Source: Subtercola boreus (GTDB lineage: Bacteria > Actinomycetota > Actinomycetes > Actinomycetales > Microbacteriaceae). From it: DNA of 64,000 bases. This document shows positions 6,539 to 14,130 of the stretch, one piece after another. The notes under the pieces were generated by a model, which was not told where the DNA came from, ran no database searches, and worked only from the letters and a program-made list of their open reading frames with translations. Location: NCBI RefSeq assembly GCF_006716115.1, contig NZ_VFOO01000001.1:1488001-1552000 (forward strand). The letters are read 5' to 3'. Position 1 is the stretch's first letter, and each line of letters begins with the position of its first letter. Made by a program: the position numbers and the translations under genes.

Positions 6539-7939
6539 TCAGGCTCCCGCTGGGGACGAGACGGTCTGGCGCACCGCCGTCGACTCCTCCGCGTCATCCG
6601 GTGCCGTACCCGCTGGTGCCGCGGCGCCGGCCACCGCAGCCGACCCGCCCAGCGCTCCGCCGATGGCCCCCGCCACGTATTCCGCGTCGCGCGCGATGCC
6701 CGCGAACCGGCCCGATCCCCAGGTGTGCAGCCACGGCAGCCCGAGGAAGTACAGCCCCGGGATCCCGGTCACGCCTCGCGTGTGCGTCGGCTGGCCCAGC
6801 CCGTCGAACACGCCGACCCGGATCCAGCTGTAGTCCGCCCGGTAGCCGATCGACCAGATGATCGTCGAGACCTCGTTGATGGCGAGGTCGAGTTCGGTGG
6901 CTTCGAACGGTGGATGCCACACCGGCACATAAGGCGCCTCGGTGGGTGCCTCGATCCCCTCCCGGGCGATGTAGCGGTCGATGTCGTTCTTGATCGACTC
7001 GGCCACGGAGTCGGCGTAGTCGAGCGAAGCCGCGAGGTTCGGGGCGAACTGCAGCGAGGTGCCGTTGGCGCGCTTCAGGCGGCCGTAGAGCCGCATGCCT
7101 TCGAGCGCGAACTGGCGGAGGTCGATGTCCCGTCCGCCGTCGCGACCGGTGAAGTAGTGGTTCGTCTTCTCGCGCGCAGCGAGCCCGCCGGGCTGGAGCT
7201 GCACGGGGATGTCGTAGACGCCCATCTCGTTCAGCCAGTCGAGGCTGTCGCGGCCCCGGTAGAAACGCGGCGCGCGCGGGGCACCGCCCACCGCGAGGTG
7301 CACTTTCCGGCCCTCGAGGTGCAGGTCCTCCGCGATCTGGGCGCCCGACTGTCCGGTTCCGACGACCAGCACGGCACCGGGCGGCAGTGCGCCGGCGTTC
7401 TTGTACTCCGAGGAGTGCACCTGCGTGATCCACGGGGGCAGGCGTTCGGCCGAGGCCGGGATGATCGGCTTGTGGTACCCGCCGGTGGCGACGATCACGT
7501 TGTCGGCCGTCATCGGGCCGGCCGAGGTGCTGAGCGCGAAACCCCCGGCCGCCCCCTCGGTGAGCTGGTCGACCGACACGTTCTCCCGCACGGGCGCGCC
7601 GAAGAGCTCCGCGTACTCCCGCACGAAGTCGTACACGAGGTCGCGTTTCATGAACCCGTCGGGGTCGTCGCCGGCGTACTCGTGGCCCGGAAGCCGGCAC
7701 TGCCAGTTCGGGGTGACGAGCGTGAAGTTGTCCCAGCGCCCGTCCTTCCATTCGTGCGCGATCGTGCCGCGTTCGAGCAGCACGTGCTCGATTCCCTGCT
7801 GGGTGAGGTGCCAGCTGGCCGAGAGTCCGGCCTGGCCGGCGCCGATGATGACGACGGCGTGGTGCTGAGGGCTGGCAGGGTCGACGGCGGACTCGGTGGT
7901 CACCTCGACGGCTCCGGATGCCCGGCTCTCCCCGCTCAC
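6539..7939 (-). CDS. MSMEG_0569-type flavin-dependent oxidoreductase
   Basis: This is an FMO-like two-dinucleotide-binding flavoprotein of 466 residues. The FAD site VVIIGAGQAGLS lies near the N terminus and the NAD(P)H site VVGTGQSGAQ near the middle, with an ATGGYH hinge between them. Such a flavoprotein is a conserved Nit1C member (NitH in Pseudomonas). The chosen GTG overlaps the preceding stop as GTGA (7936-7939), so translation is probably coupled; the longer open frame upstream is antisense to nothing useful and was not used. An Ala-rich tail of about 45 residues follows the fold. The natural substrate is not established. Confidence 0.9.
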   Translation of the reverse strand: MSGESRASGAVEVTTESAVDPASPQHHAVVIIGAGQAGLSASWHLTQQGIEHVLLERGTIAHEWKDGRWDNFTLVTPNWQCRLPGHEYAGDDPDGFMKRDLVYDFVREYAELFGAPVRENVSVDQLTEGAAGGFALSTSAGPMTADNVIVATGGYHKPIIPASAERLPPWITQVHSSEYKNAGALPPGAVLVVGTGQSGAQIAEDLHLEGRKVHLAVGGAPRAPRFYRGRDSLDWLNEMGVYDIPVQLQPGGLAAREKTNHYFTGRDGGRDIDLRQFALEGMRLYGRLKRANGTSLQFAPNLAASLDYADSVAESIKNDIDRYIAREGIEAPTEAPYVPVWHPPFEATELDLAINEVSTIIWSIGYRADYSWIRVGVFDGLGQPTHTRGVTGIPGLYFLGLPWLHTWGSGRFAGIARDAEYVAGAIGGALGGSAAVAGAAAPAGTAPDDAEESTAVRQTVSSPAGA

Positions 7940-8241
7940 GGGTTCACCCCGAGCGGCGGCACCATCGCGAGAACCTCGACGCGGGCATCCGGTGCCGCGG
8001 CGAAGCGCGACGCAGCCAGCGCGATCTCGCTCTGCTGCTGCCGGGCCGACGTGCATTCGAAACCGTACTTGGCCCGAACCCGTTCGCTTGCCAGGTCGAG
8101 GGCGGTGTTCGTGCGGTTGACGAACTCGGCGAGCGGGTAGCTCTCCCCTGCGAGCAGGTGGTCGTGCATCACGAGCGACGGCGAGTAGCAGTCGGCTACG
8201 CTGCCGTCGGGCCAGCGCACGGTGAACGTCATCTCAGGCAT
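7936..8241 (-). CDS. MSMEG_0570-family nitrogen starvation protein
   Basis: This small protein of 101 residues matches the MSMEG_0570 family. It opens MPEMTFTVRWPDG and holds the conserved YSPS-(V)-x-H-D-x-L...G-x-(S)-Y-P-L-x-E-F pattern and an ERVRAKYGF(E)CTSA segment. No enzymatic function is established; NitG-type small proteins are constant members of Nit1C clusters. The gene overlaps the nitrilase stop by 8 bases and the flavoprotein start by 4 bases, so all three are probably translated together. Confidence 0.88.
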   Translation of the reverse strand: MPEMTFTVRWPDGSVADCYSPSLVMHDHLLAGESYPLAEFVNRTNTALDLASERVRAKYGFECTSARQQQSEIALAASRFAAAPDARVEVLAMVPPLGVNP

Positions 8242-9115
8242 GGGAGACCTCCGATTCGGTCACGCGGTAGGTCGCGGGCATCCGGTCGCGCAGGTGGAAC
8301 ATCGAACGGCGGGCGGTGCCGAGCAGCTCTGTGACGTCGACGGAGGCCACGGCCATCCCGCTCGCCGTGCCCGTCGTGGCGAGGATGTCGCCACCCGGCC
8401 CCACCACCTTCGCGTTCGAGACGAACCGCAGCGACCCGAACGTGCCGCTCTGGTTGGACGCGACCCAGACGATCTGGTTCTCGAGTGCGCGGGCCTGGTC
8501 GAAGAGGTTGAAGCGCTTCGTCCAGCGGTCCTCGCTGAGGTCGTCGCTCGAAGCCGTCTGGGAGGCCGGCCAGGCCGAGATGCACACCACGATCTCCGCG
8601 CCGTCGAGGGCGAGCGAACGCGCCGCCTCGGGGAAGGCCTTGTCGTAGCAGATCAGCAGGCCGATGCGGCCGACGGGGGTGTCGAACGCCTCGAACTCCA
8701 CGCCCGCGGCGTACGACATGTTCTCCCCCAGCGGCTGGTGCACCTTGCGGTGCACCCCGAGCACTCCCGACCCGTCGAGGGCGACAGCCGTGTTGTACCG
8801 GAGGTCGCCGTCGGCTTCGCAGAATCCGACGACCACGACGATGTCGCCCGCCATCGCGATCACCCGCGCGAGCTCCGGCCCATCGAGCCGCAACGCCGGC
8901 GGGAGCGAGTCGGGTCGGCGCTTGAGGGTCTCCGCGACATCCCGCCCACCGCCGAGGCTCGACAGGTACCCGCCGAGGGCCGCTTCCGGCAGGGCGAGGA
9001 GCGCGACGCCCTGGGCCCGTGCCTCGGCGAGCAGTGTGCCGATCAGGTGGTAGTTCTGCTCGAGGTCGCGGCCGAAGTTCTCGGCCACCGCCGCGACGCG
9101 TACGTCGTTGGTCAT
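8234..9115 (-). CDS. Nitrilase / carbon-nitrogen hydrolase with intact triad (NitC-like)
   Basis: This is the Nit1C nitrilase of 293 residues. The Glu44 (LPEAALGGY), Lys124 (HRKVHQPLGE) and Cys156 (LICYDKAFPE) triad is complete. Family members hydrolyse nitriles or amides to release ammonia. In Pseudomonas fluorescens NCIMB 11764 the homologous cluster supports growth on cyanide as nitrogen source. The ATG overlaps the upstream stop as ATGA (9112-9115). Its inactive sister copy lies three genes downstream, so the duplication is inside the operon. Confidence 0.93.
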   Translation of the reverse strand: MTNDVRVAAVAENFGRDLEQNYHLIGTLLAEARAQGVALLALPEAALGGYLSSLGGGRDVAETLKRRPDSLPPALRLDGPELARVIAMAGDIVVVVGFCEADGDLRYNTAVALDGSGVLGVHRKVHQPLGENMSYAAGVEFEAFDTPVGRIGLLICYDKAFPEAARSLALDGAEIVVCISAWPASQTASSDDLSEDRWTKRFNLFDQARALENQIVWVASNQSGTFGSLRFVSNAKVVGPGGDILATTGTASGMAVASVDVTELLGTARRSMFHLRDRMPATYRVTESEVSHA

Positions 9116-10605
9116 GCTCGTCCCAATCCGGTGACCGTGGATTCGACCACGGTCGTCAGTTCTCCGTCAGGCCAGCGCAGGCGGACGCCCCGCTGGTGTG
9201 TCATGGTGCCGCACTCGGCCGAGGCGGCGAGCGGTGGATGCCCGGCGGCGGCCGTGCGCGAAGACGAACCGGCCGCAGCGACGACTCCGGGCATCCCGGG
9301 CATCCGGCTCGCACCCGGTGCGTCGGCCGTGACCATCCCGAACCCCGGGAAGCAGGTCAGCCAGTCGGCCATCCCGGAAGCGCCAGGGCGCGGGATGTCG
9401 GCGACACTCAGCTCGGCCCCGACACCGGATGCCTCGGCCATCATGCCGATCGTGCCGACAAGGCCGGCCATGCTGATGTCCTTCGCGGCAGCGGGCCGGG
9501 CGGTCGGCACCAGCGCACCGAGCGCGCGGAGCTCCTGCCCCGAACGGCCGGACGACGAGTCCCACTGGGAGCCGTCGTACCCGCGCCGCCACCCTCCGCT
9601 GAGGTCGGCGGTCACCGTCACGGCGTGTCCGGCGCGGGCGCCCCCACCCCGCACGGGAGAGTCGGTGCGGCCGAGGGCCGTCACGCTGAGCGACGCCGGC
9701 ACGCCGAGCTGGGTGTGGCCACCGAGCACCGGCACGCCCCACGCTTCCGTCGCCTCCCGGAGCCCGGACAGGATGCGCCGGGCGAACGACGCGTCCCGAG
9801 CACCGAGCGAGTCCAGTACTCCCACAGGGGTCGCCCCCATCGCGCTGATGTCGTTCAGGTTCACCAGGATGGCGCACCAGCCAGCCCACTCGGGGTCGCG
9901 CTCCACCATCGCGGGCAGGATCGCGTCGCACGCGGCGATCACGTCGGTGCCGGGCACGGGCGCGCCGTCGTCGCCGACGTAGTCGGGCCCGCCGAGGGAG
10001 AGCGGATGCGCGTTGACCCAGCCGCCGAACGGGTCGAGCAGCGCCTCCAGGTGCGCCTTCGCTGCGTCGGATGCCCGTTGGATCCGCCCGATCGGCCAGC
10101 GCAGTCGGGCGTGCGTGACACCGGCGACGGTCGTCTCACCGAGTCGTTCCCAGCCGAGCCGCGCGAACATCCGTTCGGCTGCGGGCTGCACCGTGGCCTC
10201 GAACCGCAGCACCCCGCGGGCTTCGGCGTGAGCGCACGCAGCCTGCACGAGAGCAGGGCCGATGCCGAGCTGGCCGCGGGCCGAGCGGGCGACGACCAGG
10301 CGCGATCCCGTCCACCAGCCGAGGTCGGTGTCCGGCGTGGCCGGGGCGAGTCGCACCCCGCCGAGCACGGTGCCGTCGAGGGCCCGCGCGACAAGCACGA
10401 CCGTGCGCGCGTCGAGGTCGAGGTCGTCGAGGTCGTGCCCCTCGAACAGCCCCTGCTCCTCGACGAACGTCTCCCGGCGGAGCACTCTGTACGCCTGCAC
10501 TTCTGCGGCGTCGGCCTCGTGCACCAGGTACGGCACCGGAACGGGACCGGCTCCGGCCAGCGGTGCCCGCGGGGCCCCTGTCAGGAACGGGACGTCGACG
10601 CTCAT
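9112..10605 (-). CDS. GNAT acetyltransferase - AIR synthase-like fusion (MSMEG_0567; sll0786 + sll0787)
   Basis: This two-domain protein has 497 residues. Residues of about 20-175 form a GNAT fold (RRETFVEEQGLFEGHDLDD, then the RGQLGIGPALV acetyl-CoA loop and FARLGWERLGE). Residues from about 185 form a PurM/AIR-synthase-like domain with DAILPAM, NLNDISAMGATPVGVLD and GGHTQLG. In cyanobacteria these are separate genes; the fused form is known from mycobacterial MSMEG_0567. The ATG at 10605 overlaps the radical SAM stop as ATGA. The acetylated substrate and the ATP-dependent reaction in the pathway are unknown. Confidence 0.92.
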   Translation of the reverse strand: MSVDVPFLTGAPRAPLAGAGPVPVPYLVHEADAAEVQAYRVLRRETFVEEQGLFEGHDLDDLDLDARTVVLVARALDGTVLGGVRLAPATPDTDLGWWTGSRLVVARSARGQLGIGPALVQAACAHAEARGVLRFEATVQPAAERMFARLGWERLGETTVAGVTHARLRWPIGRIQRASDAAKAHLEALLDPFGGWVNAHPLSLGGPDYVGDDGAPVPGTDVIAACDAILPAMVERDPEWAGWCAILVNLNDISAMGATPVGVLDSLGARDASFARRILSGLREATEAWGVPVLGGHTQLGVPASLSVTALGRTDSPVRGGGARAGHAVTVTADLSGGWRRGYDGSQWDSSSGRSGQELRALGALVPTARPAAAKDISMAGLVGTIGMMAEASGVGAELSVADIPRPGASGMADWLTCFPGFGMVTADAPGASRMPGMPGVVAAAGSSSRTAAAGHPPLAASAECGTMTHQRGVRLRWPDGELTTVVESTVTGLGRA

Positions 10606-11666
10606 CAGGCACCCGCCGTCTTCAGGATGCTGCACGCACCGCAGGCTGCGCAGCCGGCCTGCTGGTCGGCCCCGTGCATCCCGGCCGCGACCAGCGACGC
10701 TCCGACGCGGCGCGAGATGTCCTCGAGCACGAGCCGGTTCGGCGCGGGAACGTGGTCGACATCGGTCGCGAGGGTGCCCTTCAGCGGCCGGAACGGAACG
10801 ACGAACGGGTACACCCCCATGTCGATGAGTTCCTGCGCGCCGGCCACCATCTCGTCGGGGTCTTCGCCCATCCCGACGAGCAGGTAGGTCGAGACCTGGT
10901 TGTGGCCGAACACGCGAACGGCCTCACGCCAGGCCGCGCGGTACTCGTCGAGGCTGACCGAGCTCTTGCCGGGCATCCACTTCGCCCTGACGTCGTCATC
11001 CATCGACTCGACGTGGATGCCGATCGAGCGCGCCCCCGCCTCGTAGAGGTCGGTGATCGTCTGCAGGTCGCCGGGCGGCTCGCACTGCACCTGGATGGGC
11101 AGGTCGGGCAGCACGGCCCGCACAGCCTTCACGCAGCGTGCGAGATGCTTGGCGCCGCGATCCTTTCCGTTCGAGGTGCCGGTGGTCATCACCATCTGCT
11201 GGATGCCGTCGAGCTCGTATGCCGCGAGCGCCACCTCGGCAATCATCGCGGGCGTCTTGACCGCGATCGTCGAACCCGACCGGAGCGAGGCCTCGATCGC
11301 GCAGAACCGGCAGCGGTCGGTCTCGCCGTACCGGATGCACGTCTGCACGACCGTCGTGGCGAGCACATTCGCGCCGTGCAGCCGCGCGATCTGCTCGTAC
11401 GAGACTCCATCGGCCGTCGACAGGTCGTAGAACTTCGGCCGTGTCACCGGCACGACGTCGAGACCCATGTCCGCGCCATCCAGAAGCAGTCGACCGTTCT
11501 TGACCAGGTACGGACTGTTCGGATTCTGCGGGATGGCCGCCTGCTCGCCACCGAACATCACGTGCGCGTCGTCGCTCGGGCCGGCACCGGCCTGCCGCGT
11601 GACAGGAGCGTCGACCCGGATGCCGCGGATCGCGACATCCACTCGGGTGGAGAGGGCGTTGGACAT
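10605..11666 (-). CDS. MSMEG_0568-family radical SAM protein
   Basis: This predicted radical S-adenosylmethionine enzyme has 353 residues. The iron-sulfur cysteines are C110, C119 and C122 in a C-x8-C-x2-C arrangement (CIRYGETDRCRFC) instead of the usual C-x3-C-x2-C, as is typical of this family. A second Cys cluster (CAACGAC) near the C terminus may hold an auxiliary cluster. A TTGTSNGKDRG motif fits SAM binding. It corresponds to NitD of Nit1C clusters. The gene is separated from the Sll0783-type gene by only 6 bases. Confidence 0.93.
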   Translation of the reverse strand: MSNALSTRVDVAIRGIRVDAPVTRQAGAGPSDDAHVMFGGEQAAIPQNPNSPYLVKNGRLLLDGADMGLDVVPVTRPKFYDLSTADGVSYEQIARLHGANVLATTVVQTCIRYGETDRCRFCAIEASLRSGSTIAVKTPAMIAEVALAAYELDGIQQMVMTTGTSNGKDRGAKHLARCVKAVRAVLPDLPIQVQCEPPGDLQTITDLYEAGARSIGIHVESMDDDVRAKWMPGKSSVSLDEYRAAWREAVRVFGHNQVSTYLLVGMGEDPDEMVAGAQELIDMGVYPFVVPFRPLKGTLATDVDHVPAPNRLVLEDISRRVGASLVAAGMHGADQQAGCAACGACSILKTAGA

Positions 11667-11672
11667 GCCGGC

Positions 11673-12200
11673 CTAGAAGTTGTAGGTCGAGTTGATGATG
11701 GCGCCCTTGCGGGCGTAGTGGATGAGGGCATCCTGAACGTCGAGCGGGTGTGCCGGGATGGCGCCCTCGATCAGGTCCTCCTCGCGGAGGCCGTGCAGCG
11801 ACAGGCCGAACCGGCAGACGAAGACCTTGCCGCCCTCCTTGATGAACGTCTCGAGCGAGCCGTTGATGTTCTGCTCGCCCGGGAACGCGCTGTCGCCGGT
11901 CGTCGGGAAACCGCGGGTCGCCATCGCGTTCATCGCGCCGGGGCCGTAGAAGTAGATCGCCGACTCGAAACCCTTGCGGAGCGCACGGGTCGCCTGCAGG
12001 ATCGCCACGAAACTCACGGATGACTCGTGGGCGATGCCGTGCACGAGGGTGAAGTACGACTGGCCGGGCTCGGCCTGGTAGTCGGGGAAGATCTTGGTCG
12101 ACCCGTAGATGTTGCTGCCCTTCGGGAGCGACGGGTGCGCGATCTCGGCGAGCGACGTGGCGATGTTCTCGGTGATGGTGGTTTCGATGTCGTCTGACAC
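11673..12200 (-). CDS. MSMEG_0572/Sll0783-family nitrogen starvation response protein
   Basis: This is a 175-residue member of the Sll0783/MSMEG_0572 family, an early Nit1C gene. It has a DsrE-like look (LVHGIAHESSVSF...YFYGPGAMNAMATRGFP) and a conserved VFVCRFGLSLHGLREEDLIEG block. Sll0783 is induced by nitrogen starvation in Synechocystis; the molecular function is unknown. Translation starts with GTG, preceded by AGAAGGAG about 8 bases upstream. The gene ends with TAG. Confidence 0.92.
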   Translation of the reverse strand: MSDDIETTITENIATSLAEIAHPSLPKGSNIYGSTKIFPDYQAEPGQSYFTLVHGIAHESSVSFVAILQATRALRKGFESAIYFYGPGAMNAMATRGFPTTGDSAFPGEQNINGSLETFIKEGGKVFVCRFGLSLHGLREEDLIEGAIPAHPLDVQDALIHYARKGAIINSTYNF

Positions 12201-12229
12201 GGTGGTTCTCCTTCTGTTGGGGTGGAGCT

Positions 12230-12269
12230 CAGGCGGGTCGGTGGATCAGGCGGGTCAGTGGATCAGGCG
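12230..12269. repeat. 17-bp tandem repeat in the operon leader gap
   Basis: CAGGCGGGTCGGTGGAT at 12230-12246 is followed at once by a second copy with one change (12247-12263) and a 6-base partial copy. It lies between the amidohydrolase stop and the Sll0783-type gene, just upstream of that gene's ribosome site on the - strand. Confidence 0.75.
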
Positions 12270-12278
12270 TACGCAGTT

Positions 12279-13103
12279 TCAGGAATACAGACGTGCAAAG
12301 TTCTCGCGCAGAAACAGGTCTGCGAGTTCGGTGTCCTTCACCGCGGCGTGCATGCGGGCGTACTCGCCCTCGTGGTCGCCCCACGGGGAATCGCTGGCGA
12401 ACAGGATCCGGTCCTCTCCGAAACCGCGTCGCTCGATCTCCTGCACGAGCCAGCGCGGAGCGAAGCCGATGGTCCAGCTGGTGTCGGTGTAGACCTTCTT
12501 GCCGGCGGCGATCCAGTCGAAGAGCCGGCCGCCGATGAGCTTCATGTTGCCGCTCATACCGCCGCCGAGGTGCACGAGGTGGATCTTGACGTCGTCGCCG
12601 TACTTCTCGACGAGCGTGCCGACCTGGTCGATGTCGGAGGCCCCGCCCGGCGACGTGTGCACGTGCACCACGAGGTCGTGGTCCTTCGCCGTCTGGAAGA
12701 TGCGGTCGAGGGCCGGCACCGACGCTTCGTCGGTTGCACTGCCGCCGAGCAGGAAGCTCGTCTTCAACGCCCGCACGCCCTGCTCCCCCGCCAGCTTCAG
12801 CGCGTTCTCGGTGAGCAGGATGTCCTGCGGCCGGGGCGACACCCAGAGCCCGCAGACGATGCGCTCGTTCTGCTGGGCCGCCTCGATGGCGAGCGGATTC
12901 AGATCGAAGGCCGCCGACGCGACCGGAACACCGTAGTTCGGCAGCACCAGGGCGCGATCGGTCTGTTCGGCATCCACATCGGCCATGAACTCGGCGATCG
13001 TCGCCCGCGCCGTCGTGTCGGGGCTGATGGCAGGCCCGCCGTAGAATGGGTACGCCGGGAGAACACCGATGTGCCGGTGGGCGTCTGAAGTGGTGGGGGC
13101 CAT
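12279..13103 (-). CDS. Amidohydrolase-superfamily protein, first gene of the Nit1C operon
   Basis: This metal-dependent hydrolase of the amidohydrolase-2 type has 274 residues. Visible ligand motifs are an N-terminal H-x-H (DAHRHIG, His9 and His11), VVHVHTSPGG, HLVHLGGGMSGN, and a late Asp in LFASDSPWGDHEGEY. Such a gene accompanies several actinobacterial Nit1C clusters, but its substrate is unknown; decarboxylation or hydrolysis are both family reactions. The ATG at 13103 has no clear Shine-Dalgarno sequence. The upstream region carries the phased GAAAC half-sites, so this is taken as the operon's first gene. Confidence 0.87.
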   Translation of the reverse strand: MAPTTSDAHRHIGVLPAYPFYGGPAISPDTTARATIAEFMADVDAEQTDRALVLPNYGVPVASAAFDLNPLAIEAAQQNERIVCGLWVSPRPQDILLTENALKLAGEQGVRALKTSFLLGGSATDEASVPALDRIFQTAKDHDLVVHVHTSPGGASDIDQVGTLVEKYGDDVKIHLVHLGGGMSGNMKLIGGRLFDWIAAGKKVYTDTSWTIGFAPRWLVQEIERRGFGEDRILFASDSPWGDHEGEYARMHAAVKDTELADLFLRENFARLYS

Positions 13104-13126
13104 GCAGTCAAGTCAAAGTCGCGGCT

Positions 13127-13164
13127 GTTTCGGCTTGGTTTCATGCGGAATACGGTCGTGTTTC
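13127..13164 (-). promoter_or_regulatory. Phased GAAAC half-sites, possible GlnR box
   Basis: Reading toward the Nit1C operon, GAAAC occurs at 13164-13160, 13142-13138 and 13131-13127, with GTATT at 13153-13149. All four sit on an 11-bp period. Actinobacterial GlnR sites alternate GTnAC and GAAAC half-sites on the same period. This fits nitrogen control of the operon, but binding is inferred. Confidence 0.5.
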
Positions 13165-13273
13165 GGGGAGGCCTGCCGTGTGAACACTTGGTGCATCGGC
13201 GATCGGCGACAATAGAGATGAACCGGCTGCGCACCTCCGCGGGCCCGGCACCCCGTCGCTCGAGGAGAGATCC

Positions 13274-14098
13274 ATGCCCCAGAGAACTGTCGTCATCACC
13301 GGTGCGAGCGACGGTATCGGCGCCGCAGCCGCCCGGGCCCTGAAGCGGCGCGGAGACGACGTCGTGATCGTGGGGCGCTCCCCCGCCAAGACCAAGGCCG
13401 TCGCCGACGAGCTCGCGGTCCCCTTCTACGTCGCCGACTTCGCGAAGCTCGACGACGTGCGGGTTCTGGCCGCATCGCTGCTCGAGAACCACGACCGCAT
13501 CGACGTGCTCGCCAACAACGCGGGCGGGCTCATGTCGGCCCGCGAAGAGACCGTCGACGGGTTCGAGAAGACGATGCAGGTGAACCATCTGGCACCGTTC
13601 CTGCTGACGAACCTGCTGCTCGAACGCCTCGAGCACTCCAAAGGCGTGGTCATCAACACGGCGAGCATCGCGAACAGCCTCTACGGCAAGATCGACATCG
13701 ACGACCTCAACCTGGAGAAGAAGTACCGCCCGAACCTCGCCTACGGCAACGCGAAACTGGCGAACATCCTGTTCACCCGGGAGCTGCAGAAGCGGCACGG
13801 AAGCGCCGGGATCCGCGCTGCGGCATTCCACCCCGGAATCGTCGGCACCAGCTTCGCAGCCGGCTCCACGTCGAACCTCCGTTTCGTCTACCGCACCGTG
13901 CTCGGCCGCCTGATGATGAGCCCCGAGAAGGGCAGCGACACCCTGGTCTGGCTGGCGACCACCGAGCCCGGCGCCGACTGGGTGCCGGGCGAGTACTACG
14001 AGCGCCGCAAGATCCAGAAGGCGACGAAGCAGGCCTACGACCCGGCCCTGGCGGCCGCCCTGTGGGACGCGAGCGAGCGGATGACCGGCCTGGCCTGA
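13274..14098 (+). CDS. Short-chain dehydrogenase/reductase
   Basis: This NAD(P)-dependent SDR has 274 residues. The N-terminal TGASDGIG cofactor loop, ANNAGG, a TASIAN serine region and Y-G-N-A-K (YxxxK) are all in order, followed by the FHPGIVGTSF loop typical of WWOX/retinol-dehydrogenase-like SDRs. The start has a GAGGAGAG ribosome site. It stands alone, divergent from the Nit1C operon and convergent with the ligase at 14131. Its substrate cannot be inferred. Confidence 0.88.
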   Translation: MPQRTVVITGASDGIGAAAARALKRRGDDVVIVGRSPAKTKAVADELAVPFYVADFAKLDDVRVLAASLLENHDRIDVLANNAGGLMSAREETVDGFEKTMQVNHLAPFLLTNLLLERLEHSKGVVINTASIANSLYGKIDIDDLNLEKKYRPNLAYGNAKLANILFTRELQKRHGSAGIRAAAFHPGIVGTSFAAGSTSNLRFVYRTVLGRLMMSPEKGSDTLVWLATTEPGADWVPGEYYERRKIQKATKQAYDPALAAALWDASERMTGLA

Positions 14099-14130
14099 CG
14101 CGCCTGCTCACCGTGCGGGTCGTCGAAGAA

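Noticed and set aside
6508-6597. A 30-residue N-terminal extension of the pseudo-nitrilase
   Set aside because: It is Arg-rich, overlaps the flavoprotein gene end, and the intact paralogue starts at the equivalent of 6507.
5203-6861. A + strand open frame of about 550 codons
   Set aside because: It runs antisense to the glycosyltransferase, pseudo-nitrilase and flavoprotein genes, which have clear motifs; its translation is Arg/His-rich noise.
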